Positions 10,890 through 18,909 of a DNA stretch of 64,000 nucleotides are shown piece by piece. Each line of letters begins with the position of its first letter. Position 1 is the stretch's first letter. The DNA lies in the NCBI RefSeq assembly GCF_017301635.1, contig NZ_CP071091.1, forward strand, positions 2,616,001 through 2,680,000, written 5' to 3'. The stretch is from Myxococcus landrumus. GTDB taxonomy: Bacteria > Myxococcota > Myxococcia > Myxococcales > Myxococcaceae. The notes below the pieces were generated by a model. It had not been told where the DNA came from and did not search any database. It saw nothing but the letters and a program-made list of their open reading frames with translations. The position numbers and the translations under genes are program-made.

Positions 10890-11627
10890 TCAGGCCGCGT
10901 CCACGAAGGCCTGCTCTTCGTTCTCGTTGAAGGCCGACAGGTAGCGCTCCAGGAAGTTCTTCGTCTTGAGCTCCACCTGGCGCACGCGCTCGCGCGACAC
11001 GCCCCACCGCTGCCCGAGTTCCTCCAGGGTGAGCGGCTTGTCCTGCGTCAGCCGCTCCGTGAGGATGTCCCAGCCCAGGTCGCCAATGCGCTTGCGGACC
11101 TTGGTGAGTGCGTCCTGGATTTCGGTGTCCTGCTCGTTGGAGAGGAACACGTCCTGAGGCGACGGCCCGCCGTCTTCCAAGCGGTCCAGGAAGGTGGTCT
11201 CACCCTCCTCGTCGATGGAAGCATCCAGCGAGAAGTCCACCATGCTGCCGCGCTCGGCCTCGCCGCCGCGGACCTGGCTGCGGTTGTCCTTCAAGTAGCG
11301 GGTGATGTAGGCGCGAATCCACCACACCGCGTACGTCGCGAAGCGCACGTTCTTCTTGGGGTCGAAGTGCTCGATCGCCTTCATCAAACCCACGTTGCCT
11401 TCCTGGATGAGGTCATCCAGTCGCGCACCCCGGTTGGCGAACTTCTTCGCCACCGCGACAACGAAGGCCAGATTGGAGGTGGCGAGCGTCTGTCTCGCGG
11501 ACTCGTCACCTTTGCGAGCGCGGCGAGCCAGCTCGTACTCCTGCTCGCGCGTCAGTTGCTGGTGTCCCCCCAGATGACGCAGATATTGCGACAGGCCCTC
11601 CGCCGCAAACTTCGTCGAGTTGGCCAT
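10890..11627 (-). CDS. RNA polymerase sigma factor, RpoH-like group 3
   Basis: 245 residues from the ATG at 11627 (GGAGG ten bases upstream); the frame extends to 11933 but without sigma-like sequence. Region 1.2 (GLSQYLRHLGGHQQLTREQEYEL), region 2 (NLAFVVAVAKKFANRGARLDDLIQEGNVGLMKAIEHFDP and FATYAVWWIRAYITRYLKDN) and region 4 HTH (LTLEELGQRWGVSRERVRQVE) are all clear, with region 3 short. It resembles the heat-shock-like SigB/SigC/SigE set of Myxococcus xanthus, which act in development and stress, but I cannot assign it to one of them. The 214-bp upstream region (11628-11841) shows no promoter I can name. A terminator follows the gene. Confidence 0.9.
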   Translation of the reverse strand: MANSTKFAAEGLSQYLRHLGGHQQLTREQEYELARRARKGDESARQTLATSNLAFVVAVAKKFANRGARLDDLIQEGNVGLMKAIEHFDPKKNVRFATYAVWWIRAYITRYLKDNRSQVRGGEAERGSMVDFSLDASIDEEGETTFLDRLEDGGPSPQDVFLSNEQDTEIQDALTKVRKRIGDLGWDILTERLTQDKPLTLEELGQRWGVSRERVRQVELKTKNFLERYLSAFNENEEQAFVDAA

Positions 11628-11841
11628 GATTTCCCGTCCTCCGTTCGATGCCGGACGCGCCGTCCCCGCCGACTCGCGTCCACCTGCCTCTAGGACGCCC
11701 AACGAGCGAAAGGGTTTCTCATTCCGTCGCCGAAATCTGTTTCGACTGTCGACCCGCGCCCCATGGAGGGGGGCGGGCATGCGCTTCCGCTGACTTGCAA
11801 GGTTGAGGAGCGCGACGTCCGCGCCGTGCTCGTCCCGGCAC

Positions 11842-13272
11842 TCAGTTAGAACGCACGAGCGCGGGGAAGATTTTCTGCGGATTGAGCAGGCCTGATGGGT
11901 CGAAGAAGGACTTGAGGCGCCGTTGAAGTTCAATCAGTGCAGGCGCCTGTTCGAGAGCGAGAAATTCCCGCTTCGCGAGGCCCACACCGTGCTCGCCTGT
12001 GATCGTCCCGCCCAGGTCCACCGTCATCACCAACATGCGGCGCAGGGCTTCGTCCACCAAGGGACGTTGATGGGGCCCTTCATAGAGAATGTTGGCGTGG
12101 AGATTTCCATCCCCCGCATGGCCATACGTGGCCACGGTGAGGCCCAGCTCCGCGCCCATGGCCTTCAGTCGCTCGATGATTTCGGGAATTTTTGAGCGGG
12201 GAACGACGATGTCCTCCGAAATCTTGTGAGGCTTGAGGGCGCGCAGCGCGGGAGAAATCACGCGGCGGACGGCCCACAGCTTCTCTCGCTGGGACTCGTC
12301 CCGCGCGACGAGCGTCTGGGCCGCGCCTTGCTGTGCGCAGATGTCGCCGACGCGTGACAGGTCCTCCAGCAACGACTCCTCGCTCGTGCCGTCCACTTCG
12401 ACGATGAGGGCGGAGCCGGCGCCTGATGGAAACGAGAAGCCGCGCCCATCCACCGCGCGCAGGGCCACGTCGTCGATGAGCTCCAGACAGCGCGGAAGGA
12501 TTCCCGCGGCGAGCACGGCGGACACGGCCCGCGCCGCGTCCAGCACGGACGGAAACACCACGAGGGCCGTGAGGACTTTTCGTGGCAACGGAATGAGCTG
12601 CAGGGTGATTTCCGTCGCGACGCCGAGGGTGCCTTCCGAACCCACGAAGAGGCCCACCAGGTCATAGCCGGCCACGCCCTTGATGGTGCGCCGACCGACA
12701 CGGAGGACCTCGCCATCCGGGAGCACCCACTCCAGGCCGATGACGTAGTCCCGCGTGACGCCGTACTTGAGCGCGCGAGGCCCGCCCGCGTTCTCCGCGA
12801 CGTTGCCGCCCAGCGTGCAGAACTCCCACGAGTTTGGATCCGGTGGATAAAAGAGGCCCTGTTCCTCCACGGCCTTCATCAAGTCACCCGTCACGACACC
12901 GGGCTCCACCACCGCGGTGAGGTCCTCGACGGAGATGGAGCGGATGCGGTTCATGCGCTCCAGGCTCACCGCCACGCCTCCGTTCAGCGGCAGCGAGCCT
13001 CCACTCTTCCCGCTGCGAGCGCCGCAAGGCGTGAAGGGCACACCGTGCGCCACACAGGCCTTGAAGATGGCAGACACCTGCGCGGTGCTCTCGGGGAACA
13101 TCACCACGTCCGGTGGGAAGACGCCGCTGTCGGACTCGTCGCGGCCATAGGCGGCGAGCGTCTCGGTGTCCTGCCGCCACTGTCCGGGTGAGAGGACCTG
13201 TGCCAGTGCCTCGCACACCCGCGCCACCCGCTCCGGGTCCACGCGAGCGGGCCGCGCGGAGACTTCGCTCAT
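11842..13272 (-). CDS. FAD-linked oxidase (GlcD / D-lactate dehydrogenase type)
   Basis: 476 residues from the ATG at 13272, which overlaps the folE stop (ATGA). FAD-binding PCMH domain: PCGARSGKSGGSLPLNGGVAVSL, EPGVVTGDL, PPDPNSWEFCTLGGNVAENAGG. C-terminal FAD-oxidase domain: YGHAGDGNLHANIL and GGTITGEHGVGLAKREFL, the hallmark of glycolate oxidase GlcD, D-lactate dehydrogenase and 2-hydroxyglutarate dehydrogenase. It oxidises a 2-hydroxy acid; the exact substrate is not visible. No GlcE/GlcF partner is nearby, which favours a single-subunit D-lactate or D-2-hydroxyacid dehydrogenase. Last gene of the Rieske-folE-oxidase operon. Confidence 0.9.
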   Translation of the reverse strand: MSEVSARPARVDPERVARVCEALAQVLSPGQWRQDTETLAAYGRDESDSGVFPPDVVMFPESTAQVSAIFKACVAHGVPFTPCGARSGKSGGSLPLNGGVAVSLERMNRIRSISVEDLTAVVEPGVVTGDLMKAVEEQGLFYPPDPNSWEFCTLGGNVAENAGGPRALKYGVTRDYVIGLEWVLPDGEVLRVGRRTIKGVAGYDLVGLFVGSEGTLGVATEITLQLIPLPRKVLTALVVFPSVLDAARAVSAVLAAGILPRCLELIDDVALRAVDGRGFSFPSGAGSALIVEVDGTSEESLLEDLSRVGDICAQQGAAQTLVARDESQREKLWAVRRVISPALRALKPHKISEDIVVPRSKIPEIIERLKAMGAELGLTVATYGHAGDGNLHANILYEGPHQRPLVDEALRRMLVMTVDLGGTITGEHGVGLAKREFLALEQAPALIELQRRLKSFFDPSGLLNPQKIFPALVRSN

Positions 13273-13901
13273 CGCCGGGCCCCCAGCCGGGCCCACAGCT
13301 CGCGGCGCAGGCCACCATCCTGGCGCAGCTCACCTTCATAGGCCTCCGCATGGGTGATGGCATCGCGCTGCTGGGCACCACGCATGCGCAGACACGCCTG
13401 CTCCGCTTCAATGACACACGCGGTGCCGGGGCTGCCCAGCACGCGGGCCAGGGAGCTGGCCACCTCGCGGGCCAGCTCCTCCTGGAGGATGAGCCGGTGC
13501 GCGAAGCAATCCACCAGCGCGGACAGCCTCCCGAAGCCCGCCATCTGCTTGCCCGGCACGTAGGCCACATGGGCCACGCCCGTCACCGGCAGCAGATGGT
13601 GCGGGCACATCGAATGGAAGCGGAGGTTCGTCACCACCACCAGCTCCCGCGATGAGCCCCGGGGCGTGGGGAAGGTCTTTCCGAGCGCCTCCTCGGGCGT
13701 CTTGGCGTAGCCATCCAGGAAGTCGCGGCACCAGGCGTCGGCCACGCGCTGAGGCGTGTCCACCAGGTTCGCGTCCTGGAGGGGCAGCCCCGCGGCGTGC
13801 AGGAAGGCCTTCACCGCGGCGGCCATGGCGACAGGGTCTGGCACGCTCACGGGAGGCGGCGGAACGGGGGCTCTGCGGGTGCGAGCTTTGGACGAGGTCA
13901 C
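13269..13901 (-). CDS. folE: GTP cyclohydrolase I
   Basis: 210 residues from a GTG at 13901 (AGGAG ten bases upstream); the frame runs to 13988 but that part is Pro/Ser-rich and overlaps the previous gene. GTP cyclohydrolase I makes 7,8-dihydroneopterin triphosphate, the first step of folate and pterin synthesis. Seen: TPQRVADAWCRDFLDGYAKTPEEAL, the zinc site Cys/His in FHSMCPHHLLPVTGVAHVAYVP, GFGRLSALVDCFAHRLILQEELA, and the second zinc Cys in IEAEQACLRMRG. All zinc ligands (Cys, His, Cys) are present; MCPHH instead of the usual CEHH is a minor variant. It sits 31 bp after a Rieske protein gene and overlaps the FAD-oxidase gene. Confidence 0.9.
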   Translation of the reverse strand: MTSSKARTRRAPVPPPPVSVPDPVAMAAAVKAFLHAAGLPLQDANLVDTPQRVADAWCRDFLDGYAKTPEEALGKTFPTPRGSSRELVVVTNLRFHSMCPHHLLPVTGVAHVAYVPGKQMAGFGRLSALVDCFAHRLILQEELAREVASSLARVLGSPGTACVIEAEQACLRMRGAQQRDAITHAEAYEGELRQDGGLRRELWARLGARR

Positions 13902-13932
13902 AGGGACAAGACTCCTACAGGGAGGCGGGCAC

Positions 13933-14277
13933 TCAACGGGCAGCGACGCTATCCGATGCGGCGATGAGGATCTCGTCACCTCGCACACTCACGTCGTAGA
14001 TGCGAATGCGGGCTTCGGGCCGCCAAGGGCAGTGCCCCGTGCGCACATCAAAGGGCCACGCATGCAGCGGGCAATGCAGCAGGTGCCCATCCAGGTCGCC
14101 CTCGGACAATGAGCCACCTCGATGGGGACAGGTGTCCTCCAGGGCATGCAGCCGCCCGTCCACGCGGACGAGCACCACCCGGACCTCTCCGATGCGGACC
14201 ACGGCCCGCCCTCGCGCGTCCAACGCATCGAGCCGCGCCACCGGAATGAATCGCCCGTCTGGTTGTCCTTCATCCAT
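13933..14277 (-). CDS. Small Rieske [2Fe-2S] protein
   Basis: 114 residues, almost only a Rieske fold of the NirD/BphF-like ferredoxin type. Both cluster motifs are intact: CPHRGGSLSEG (Cys-x-His) and CPLHAWPFD (Cys-x2-His). Soluble, no signal or membrane anchor, so a cytoplasmic electron carrier. First gene of an apparent operon with folE and an FAD-linked oxidase; it could pass electrons to or from the oxidase, but that is inference from position. Divergent from the zinc-uptake operon across 142 bp. Confidence 0.88.
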   Translation of the reverse strand: MDEGQPDGRFIPVARLDALDARGRAVVRIGEVRVVLVRVDGRLHALEDTCPHRGGSLSEGDLDGHLLHCPLHAWPFDVRTGHCPWRPEARIRIYDVSVRGDEILIAASDSVAAR

Positions 14278-14369
14278 CCAGGTGTCTCCCTCGCCCCAGC
14301 GTTGGCGGAACGTCGCGGTGAATCTCTCGCGAGACCTCGGTGTCTGTCCGTCGACCGTGTTAGCCTGTC

Positions 14370-14398
14370 TTGACTCTCCCGGGGGCCCTCAGTAGAGC
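14370..14398 (+). promoter_or_regulatory. Candidate sigma-70-type promoter of the zinc operon
   Basis: TTGACT (14370-14375) and TAGAGC (14393-14398) are separated by 17 bp, about 20 bp before the ATG of the first gene. The -35 matches well, the -10 poorly. No clear Zur palindrome is visible in the 142-bp divergent gap. Confidence 0.3.
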
Positions 14399-14419
14399 AA
14401 CCGGGCGGTCCACTTTCCG

Positions 14420-14845
14420 ATGACCCAGCGCGCCCATACCTTCGCCCGCGGCACCGCGACGTTGCTCGTCGTGCTGTGGGCGTTGCAGCCGCTGGGCACC
14501 CTGATCCACGCCCGGGACGCACACGCGCACCGCTTCTGCCCCGAACATCAGACGTTCGAGGAGACGGCGAAAGGCACGGGAGCGATTCAGGCGCGGCTCG
14601 CCCCCGAGAAGCAGGCGCAGCTCTACGCCACGGTCGCCGGAGGCACGGACCCGGCCCGCCTGAACCACGAGACGTGCCCCCTATTGACCTCGGGCACGCG
14701 CGACGAGCTGCTCTTCAGCGCGCCGTCGACGTGGACGTTGGCCCGGCTCGCGGTGAGCAGCCCCACCACCGCGCCGCCTCACGTCAGCCCGCCCCTCTCC
14801 GTCCTCGACATCGCGCCCAAGTCCTCACCGCCCGCGCACGCCTGA
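14420..14845 (+). CDS. Small envelope protein with Cys/His motifs, first gene of zinc operon
   Basis: 141 residues with one N-terminal hydrophobic segment (TATLLVVLWALQPLGTLI) and a periplasmic-looking remainder. Metal-type residues cluster as HARDAHAHRFCPEHQ and NHETCPLL; the C-terminus is APKSSPPAHA. The protein at 25279-25713 has the same plan: N-terminal membrane segment, C-x-E-H, later His/Cys, and a terminal APKxSPP, so the two look like paralogues. The family is otherwise unknown to me, though DUF2946-type small proteins have a similar layout. Position at the head of a zinc-uptake operon suggests metal binding or sensing in the periplasm; that is inference. Confidence 0.7.
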   Translation: MTQRAHTFARGTATLLVVLWALQPLGTLIHARDAHAHRFCPEHQTFEETAKGTGAIQARLAPEKQAQLYATVAGGTDPARLNHETCPLLTSGTRDELLFSAPSTWTLARLAVSSPTTAPPHVSPPLSVLDIAPKSSPPAHA

Positions 14846-14923
14846 GTCGCGTCCGCAGTCGCAGTCAGGTCATTGGCGTTGGGCGTCCGCGCAGGCGCAC
14901 GTCCAAGCTCGAGGAGCATTCAC

Positions 14924-16288
14924 GTGTCCCCCGTCTCACGTCGTCCGCGCGCCGCGCTGGTCGTCGCGTCCTTCATCGTGTTGTTGTCCACGGCCTCCGC
15001 CTCGGCGCAGGAATCCGTCCCTCCCCCCTTGCCCGATGCCGGCATCCAGGAGCCCGATGCGGGCGCCGATGCGGGCTCGGCCGAAGAAGTGCCCCCCAGC
15101 CTCACTCCCGAGGAGCTGGCCGAAATCGAAAAGGCCTTTGGTGGCGACACCCAGCAAGGTGTCCCGGCCACCACGTCCGCGCCGCCCACTGCCACTCCAG
15201 GAGGCGGACTCCCGCTGTCCATTCCCGGATCCGGCAGCGGCACCAACCTCCTGGACATGAGCTTCATCCTGGACCTCGCCGCGGCGGCGTTCACGTCGAA
15301 GGAGCCCCTCCAGGGTGGCGCGCACGACCCCTCGCGCAACGGCTTCAACCTCCAGCAGTTGGAGCTGTCCATCGGCTCGGTGGTGGACCCCTACTTCCGC
15401 TTCGACGCGAACATCGTCTACAGCCAGTTCGGCGTCGAAATCGAGGAGGCCTACGGCACGACGCTGGCCCTCCCCGCGAGCCTCCAGGTCCGCGCGGGCC
15501 AGTTCCTCACCCGCTTTGGCCGGTTGAATCCCACCCACCCGCACGCGTGGGACTTCGCGGACCAGCCCTTCGCGCTCAGCCGCGTGTTTGGCGGCGAAGG
15601 CAACCGCGGCCTGGGTGTGGAGCTGTCGTGGCTCACACCCCTGCCCTGGTTCGTGGAGCTCACGGGAAGCCTCACCGATGCCACGGGCGAGGCCACCGCC
15701 CGCAGCTTCCTGGCCGCATCGAATGACCGCGTCCTGTCCCCGTTGGACCTCCAGGCCACGGGAGTGGTGAAGCAGTTCTTCCCGCTGACGGATGACCTGT
15801 CGCTGATGTGGGGTCTGTCCGTCGCCACGGGCCCCAACCCCACCGGATACCGCAACCGCACGGACCTCTACGGCACCGACGTGTACCTGCGCTATCGGCC
15901 CATCACCGAGGCCAGCACCACGCTGCTCACCTTCCAGGTGGAGACCTTCTACCGACGGAGGCAGGTGCCCGGAGATGTGCTGACGGACTTCAACGGCTAC
16001 GCGCAGGCCGCATGGCGCTTCTCACAGCGATGGGCCGCCGCCGCGCGCTACGAGCTTGGAACACCGGCGCGCGGAGAGAACGGCGAGGTGGCCGAGGATC
16101 CGCTGGACCCGGAGTGGACGAAGAACCGCGACCGCATCTCCGCCAACGTGTCCTTCTGGCCCACCGAGTTCTCCCGCCTGCGACTGCAAGCGGCCAGAGA
16201 CCACGCGCGTTGGAGGGACGAGGCGGACTACTCGCTATTCCTCGCCCTCGAGCTGGTGACCGGCGCCCATGGCGCCCATGCGTTCTGA
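14924..16288 (+). CDS. Outer-membrane beta-barrel protein of the zinc operon
   Basis: 454 residues from a GTG at 14924 with GAGGAG seven bases before it. Signal peptide (AALVVASFIVLLSTASASAQ), a Pro/Asp/Ala-rich linker (DAGIQEPDAGADAGS) with a Pro/Thr stretch, then alternating amphipathic strands to a C-terminal aromatic residue (HAF), as in outer-membrane barrels. Segments such as LQQLELSIGSVVDPYFRFDANIVY and VRAGQFLTRFGRLNPTHPHAWDF recall the porin-like proteins encoded beside zinc ABC transporters. No TonB box or plug domain is evident, so a diffusion porin is more likely than a TonB receptor. Probably lets zinc or a zinc complex cross the outer membrane for ZnuABC. Confidence 0.75.
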   Translation: MSPVSRRPRAALVVASFIVLLSTASASAQESVPPPLPDAGIQEPDAGADAGSAEEVPPSLTPEELAEIEKAFGGDTQQGVPATTSAPPTATPGGGLPLSIPGSGSGTNLLDMSFILDLAAAAFTSKEPLQGGAHDPSRNGFNLQQLELSIGSVVDPYFRFDANIVYSQFGVEIEEAYGTTLALPASLQVRAGQFLTRFGRLNPTHPHAWDFADQPFALSRVFGGEGNRGLGVELSWLTPLPWFVELTGSLTDATGEATARSFLAASNDRVLSPLDLQATGVVKQFFPLTDDLSLMWGLSVATGPNPTGYRNRTDLYGTDVYLRYRPITEASTTLLTFQVETFYRRRQVPGDVLTDFNGYAQAAWRFSQRWAAAARYELGTPARGENGEVAEDPLDPEWTKNRDRISANVSFWPTEFSRLRLQAARDHARWRDEADYSLFLALELVTGAHGAHAF

Positions 16289-16313
16289 ACCTCTTTCACG
16301 GGAGCCCTGCCCC

Positions 16314-17240
16314 ATGCGTCACTTTCGATTCGTCGCGGCCCTGTGCGCCGCGCTCACCCTGTTCATCGCCGTGCCTGCTCGCGCGGCCGTCAACGTCGTC
16401 ACCACCCTCCCCGACCTCGCCGCGCTGACCAAGGCAGTGGGCGGAGACCTGGTCCAGGTGCAGTCCATGGCCCTGGGAAGCCAGGACCCGCACCGCGTGG
16501 ACGCGAAGCCCAGCCTCGCGCTCGCACTGAGAAACGCCGACCTGCTCATCTCCGTGGGACTGGACCTGGAGATCGGCTGGCTGCCGAATCTTCAGACGGG
16601 TTCGCGCAACCCACGCATCCAGGTGGGCAATGCGGGCTTCCTCAATGCCTCGCAGTTCGTCCGACTGCTGGAGGTCCCCGCCACCAAGGTGGACCGCAGC
16701 GAGGGCGATGTGCACCCCGGCGGCAATCCCCACTACCTCTATGACCCGCGCCAGGCCGCGGCGGTGGCTCGCGGAATCGCCGAGCGGCTGGCGCAGCTCG
16801 ACTCCAAGAACGCGGCCACCTACCGCGCCAACGCGACCCGGTTCGTCACCGAGCTCGATGCCGCGCGCGTGGGCTGGGAGAAGCGGCTGGCCGGTCTCAA
16901 GGGGGTCCCTGTCATCGCGTTCCACCGGACGACGCCCTACCTGGCGGACTGGCTGGGCTTCGAGCCCATCGCGTTCCTCGAGCCCAAGCCGGGCATCCCG
17001 CCCAACCCGTCGCATGTGGCCCAGGTCCTGGTGCAGGCGCGCCAGCGCAAGGTGCGCATGGTGCTCATCGAGAGCTACTACAACGACCGGGAAGCCAAGA
17101 TGGTCGCGAACATGATTCCGGCGCAGCTGGTCGTCCTGCACGGAGGCACCGACTTCCGCGCGGGCGAGACGTACATCCAGCACATCAACGAGATGGTGGG
17201 CAACCTGGAGAAGGCCCTCACCGCTGGGAAGGGGGGCTGA
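16314..17240 (+). CDS. znuA: Zinc/manganese ABC transporter substrate-binding protein
   Basis: 308 residues from the ATG at 16314 (GGGAG upstream). Signal peptide RHFRFVAALCAALTLFIAVPARA; cluster-9 metal-binding protein fold. Expected metal ligands are visible: His in GSQDPHRVDAKPS, His in GDVHPGGNPHYLYDP, His in IAFHRTTPYLADW and an acidic residue in HGGTDFRAGETY. The His-rich loop of some ZnuA proteins is absent. It captures the divalent metal in the periplasm and hands it to the ZnuB permease encoded 1.6 kb downstream. Zinc is preferred over manganese because three His and one acid match ZnuA/AdcA sites; this is not proven. Lies between the barrel protein and a lipoprotein gene with short gaps. 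Confidence 0.88.
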   Translation: MRHFRFVAALCAALTLFIAVPARAAVNVVTTLPDLAALTKAVGGDLVQVQSMALGSQDPHRVDAKPSLALALRNADLLISVGLDLEIGWLPNLQTGSRNPRIQVGNAGFLNASQFVRLLEVPATKVDRSEGDVHPGGNPHYLYDPRQAAAVARGIAERLAQLDSKNAATYRANATRFVTELDAARVGWEKRLAGLKGVPVIAFHRTTPYLADWLGFEPIAFLEPKPGIPPNPSHVAQVLVQARQRKVRMVLIESYYNDREAKMVANMIPAQLVVLHGGTDFRAGETYIQHINEMVGNLEKALTAGKGG

Positions 17241-17243
17241 GTC

Positions 17244-18101
17244 ATGAGGACTCGATATCTGCTCCCCGCGCTGCTGCTGTCCGGCTGCGCGCTGGACGCG
17301 GGCGAGGGCTTCGCGTTGTTGGAGCCCACCGTCACCGCGAGCTACGCCCCCGTGGCTTCGCGCGACGCGGGCAATGGCTTCCAGCGCCTCGCGTCGGACT
17401 ATCAGGTGCGGCTGGACTCCGCGGGCCTGGGCATCTCCCACGTCGAGCTGATGGGCGGCGCGGGCTCGGGTGGACCCACCAGGTTCGACCCCGCCAATCC
17501 TCCACCGGGCTACAGCCTGTGCCACAACGGGCACTGCCACAGCGACAGCGGCGGACTCGTCGACTACGAGGACATCGAAGCGCAACTGGGTGGCGGAGGC
17601 GCATCGGCCTCGCTGGTGGCCGCGCTCCATGTCGATGGTGAGCTGAACCTGCTCACGCCTCAGTCCGTGCCCGTCGAGTGCGAGCCGGACTGCGAGCTGC
17701 CCCGCACCACGGTGTCGCGAGGCATCTGGGAGGTCACCCAGGTGACGCTGACGGGCGTCGTGAAGGACTCGCGCGCGACGCCTCGGCTGGGCGAGACGCG
17801 CTTCCGCTTGACGGTGGAGTCCAAGGACGGCGCCGAGAGCGAGGAGGCCACACCCGTGTTCACCTTGAAGGGCGACGTGGATGTGCCGTCGGACCGCGAG
17901 CACAAGCCTCGCGTGAAGCTGGCCCTGGCGCTCACCGTGCCCCCCACCGTCTTCGACGCCGTGGACTGGGCAGCGTTGACGCCCGGCGCGGATGGCGTGG
18001 TGGACCTGGGGACCCCGGCCAACGAGGCCGCGCGCAAGGTGTTGCTCGAGGAGCTCGCGGCGCTGAAGCCTGCAGCGGAGGTACGACGTGAAGACCGATG
18101 A
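17244..18101 (+). CDS. Lipoprotein with CHNGHCH motif, zinc operon
   Basis: 285 residues with a lipobox (LLLSGC, Cys at about 14), so an outer- or inner-membrane-anchored lipoprotein. A compact CHNGHCHSDSGG motif (near residue 93) is a likely metal site; a second Cys pair, ECEPDCELP, follows near residue 145. The rest looks beta-rich (KGDVDVPS, LALALTVPPTVF). I do not recognise a named family. It begins 4 bp after znuA and overlaps znuC by 14 bp, so it is an integral part of the transport operon; a role as periplasmic metal chaperone or store is plausible but inferred. Confidence 0.75.
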   Translation: MRTRYLLPALLLSGCALDAGEGFALLEPTVTASYAPVASRDAGNGFQRLASDYQVRLDSAGLGISHVELMGGAGSGGPTRFDPANPPPGYSLCHNGHCHSDSGGLVDYEDIEAQLGGGGASASLVAALHVDGELNLLTPQSVPVECEPDCELPRTTVSRGIWEVTQVTLTGVVKDSRATPRLGETRFRLTVESKDGAESEEATPVFTLKGDVDVPSDREHKPRVKLALALTVPPTVFDAVDWAALTPGADGVVDLGTPANEAARKVLLEELAALKPAAEVRREDR

Positions 18102-18909
18102 GCCCACGAACACCGAGGCCGCAGCGCACTCGGTGCCTCCGACCTTCAAGCTGGGCGAACCCCTGCTCACCTGCGCCGACCTGGTCATCGGCTACAACGA
18201 CAAGGCCATGTTGCCGCCCATCAACATGGTCATCCGGCGCGGCGAATTCGTCGCCGTCGTGGGCCGCAACGGCTCCGGCAAGAGCACCTGGTTCAAGACG
18301 CTCCTCGGCATGATTGACCCCGTGTCCGGCAGCATCACCCGGAGCCATCCGGAGATGCGCAGCGCGTATGTCCCGCAGACCTCGGGCATCGACTCGCTGC
18401 TGCCGCTGCGCGCCCGGGAGCTGACGGCGTGGGGGCGGCTGCGGGGCTGGAGCTTCTTGTGGCCCTTCGCGCGGAAGGTGGACCGGGACACCGTGGAGGC
18501 AGCGCTGGAGACTGCGGGCGCCAAGGCCATCGCGGGAAGGCCCTACCGCGAGCTGTCGGAGGGCCAGAAGCAGCGCACGCTCCTGGCCCGGCTCATCGCC
18601 ACCGAGGCGGACATGGTGCTGCTGGACGAGCCCACCGCCGCGATGGACGCCGTCGCCGAGCGAGAGACGATGCAGCGGCTGTGTTCACTCGCGCGCCAGC
18701 GGGGCCTGGGAGTCGTGGTGGTGTGCCACGACCTGGAGGTCGCCGCCGAACACGCGGACGTGCTGCTCTTCGTGGACCGGGAGACGTCCGCCTTCGTCGT
18801 GGGCGACGCGCGCACCGTGTTCTGCCACCCCGCCTTCCGCCGCCAGTACGGCGACGAGTACTGCCACAAAGCACCTGAGGGACCCCATCGTGGAACCAGC
18901 ACTCGCTGA
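18088..18909 (+). CDS. znuC: Metal ABC transporter ATP-binding protein
   Basis: 273 residues from a GTG with GCGGAGG upstream. Walker A VVGRNGSGKST, Q-loop region AYVPQTSGIDSLLPL, signature ELSEGQKQR (variant of LSGGQ), Walker B MVLLDEPTAAMD and H-loop VVCHDLE are all present. The C-terminal His/Cys-rich tail (VFCHPAFRRQYGDEYCHKAPEGPHRG) may bind metal. It powers the ZnuB permease and overlaps its neighbours on both sides (14 bp with the lipoprotein gene, 20 bp with znuB). The signature LSEGQ in place of LSGGQ is a known variation. Confidence 0.9.
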   Translation: MKTDEPTNTEAAAHSVPPTFKLGEPLLTCADLVIGYNDKAMLPPINMVIRRGEFVAVVGRNGSGKSTWFKTLLGMIDPVSGSITRSHPEMRSAYVPQTSGIDSLLPLRARELTAWGRLRGWSFLWPFARKVDRDTVEAALETAGAKAIAGRPYRELSEGQKQRTLLARLIATEADMVLLDEPTAAMDAVAERETMQRLCSLARQRGLGVVVVCHDLEVAAEHADVLLFVDRETSAFVVGDARTVFCHPAFRRQYGDEYCHKAPEGPHRGTSTR

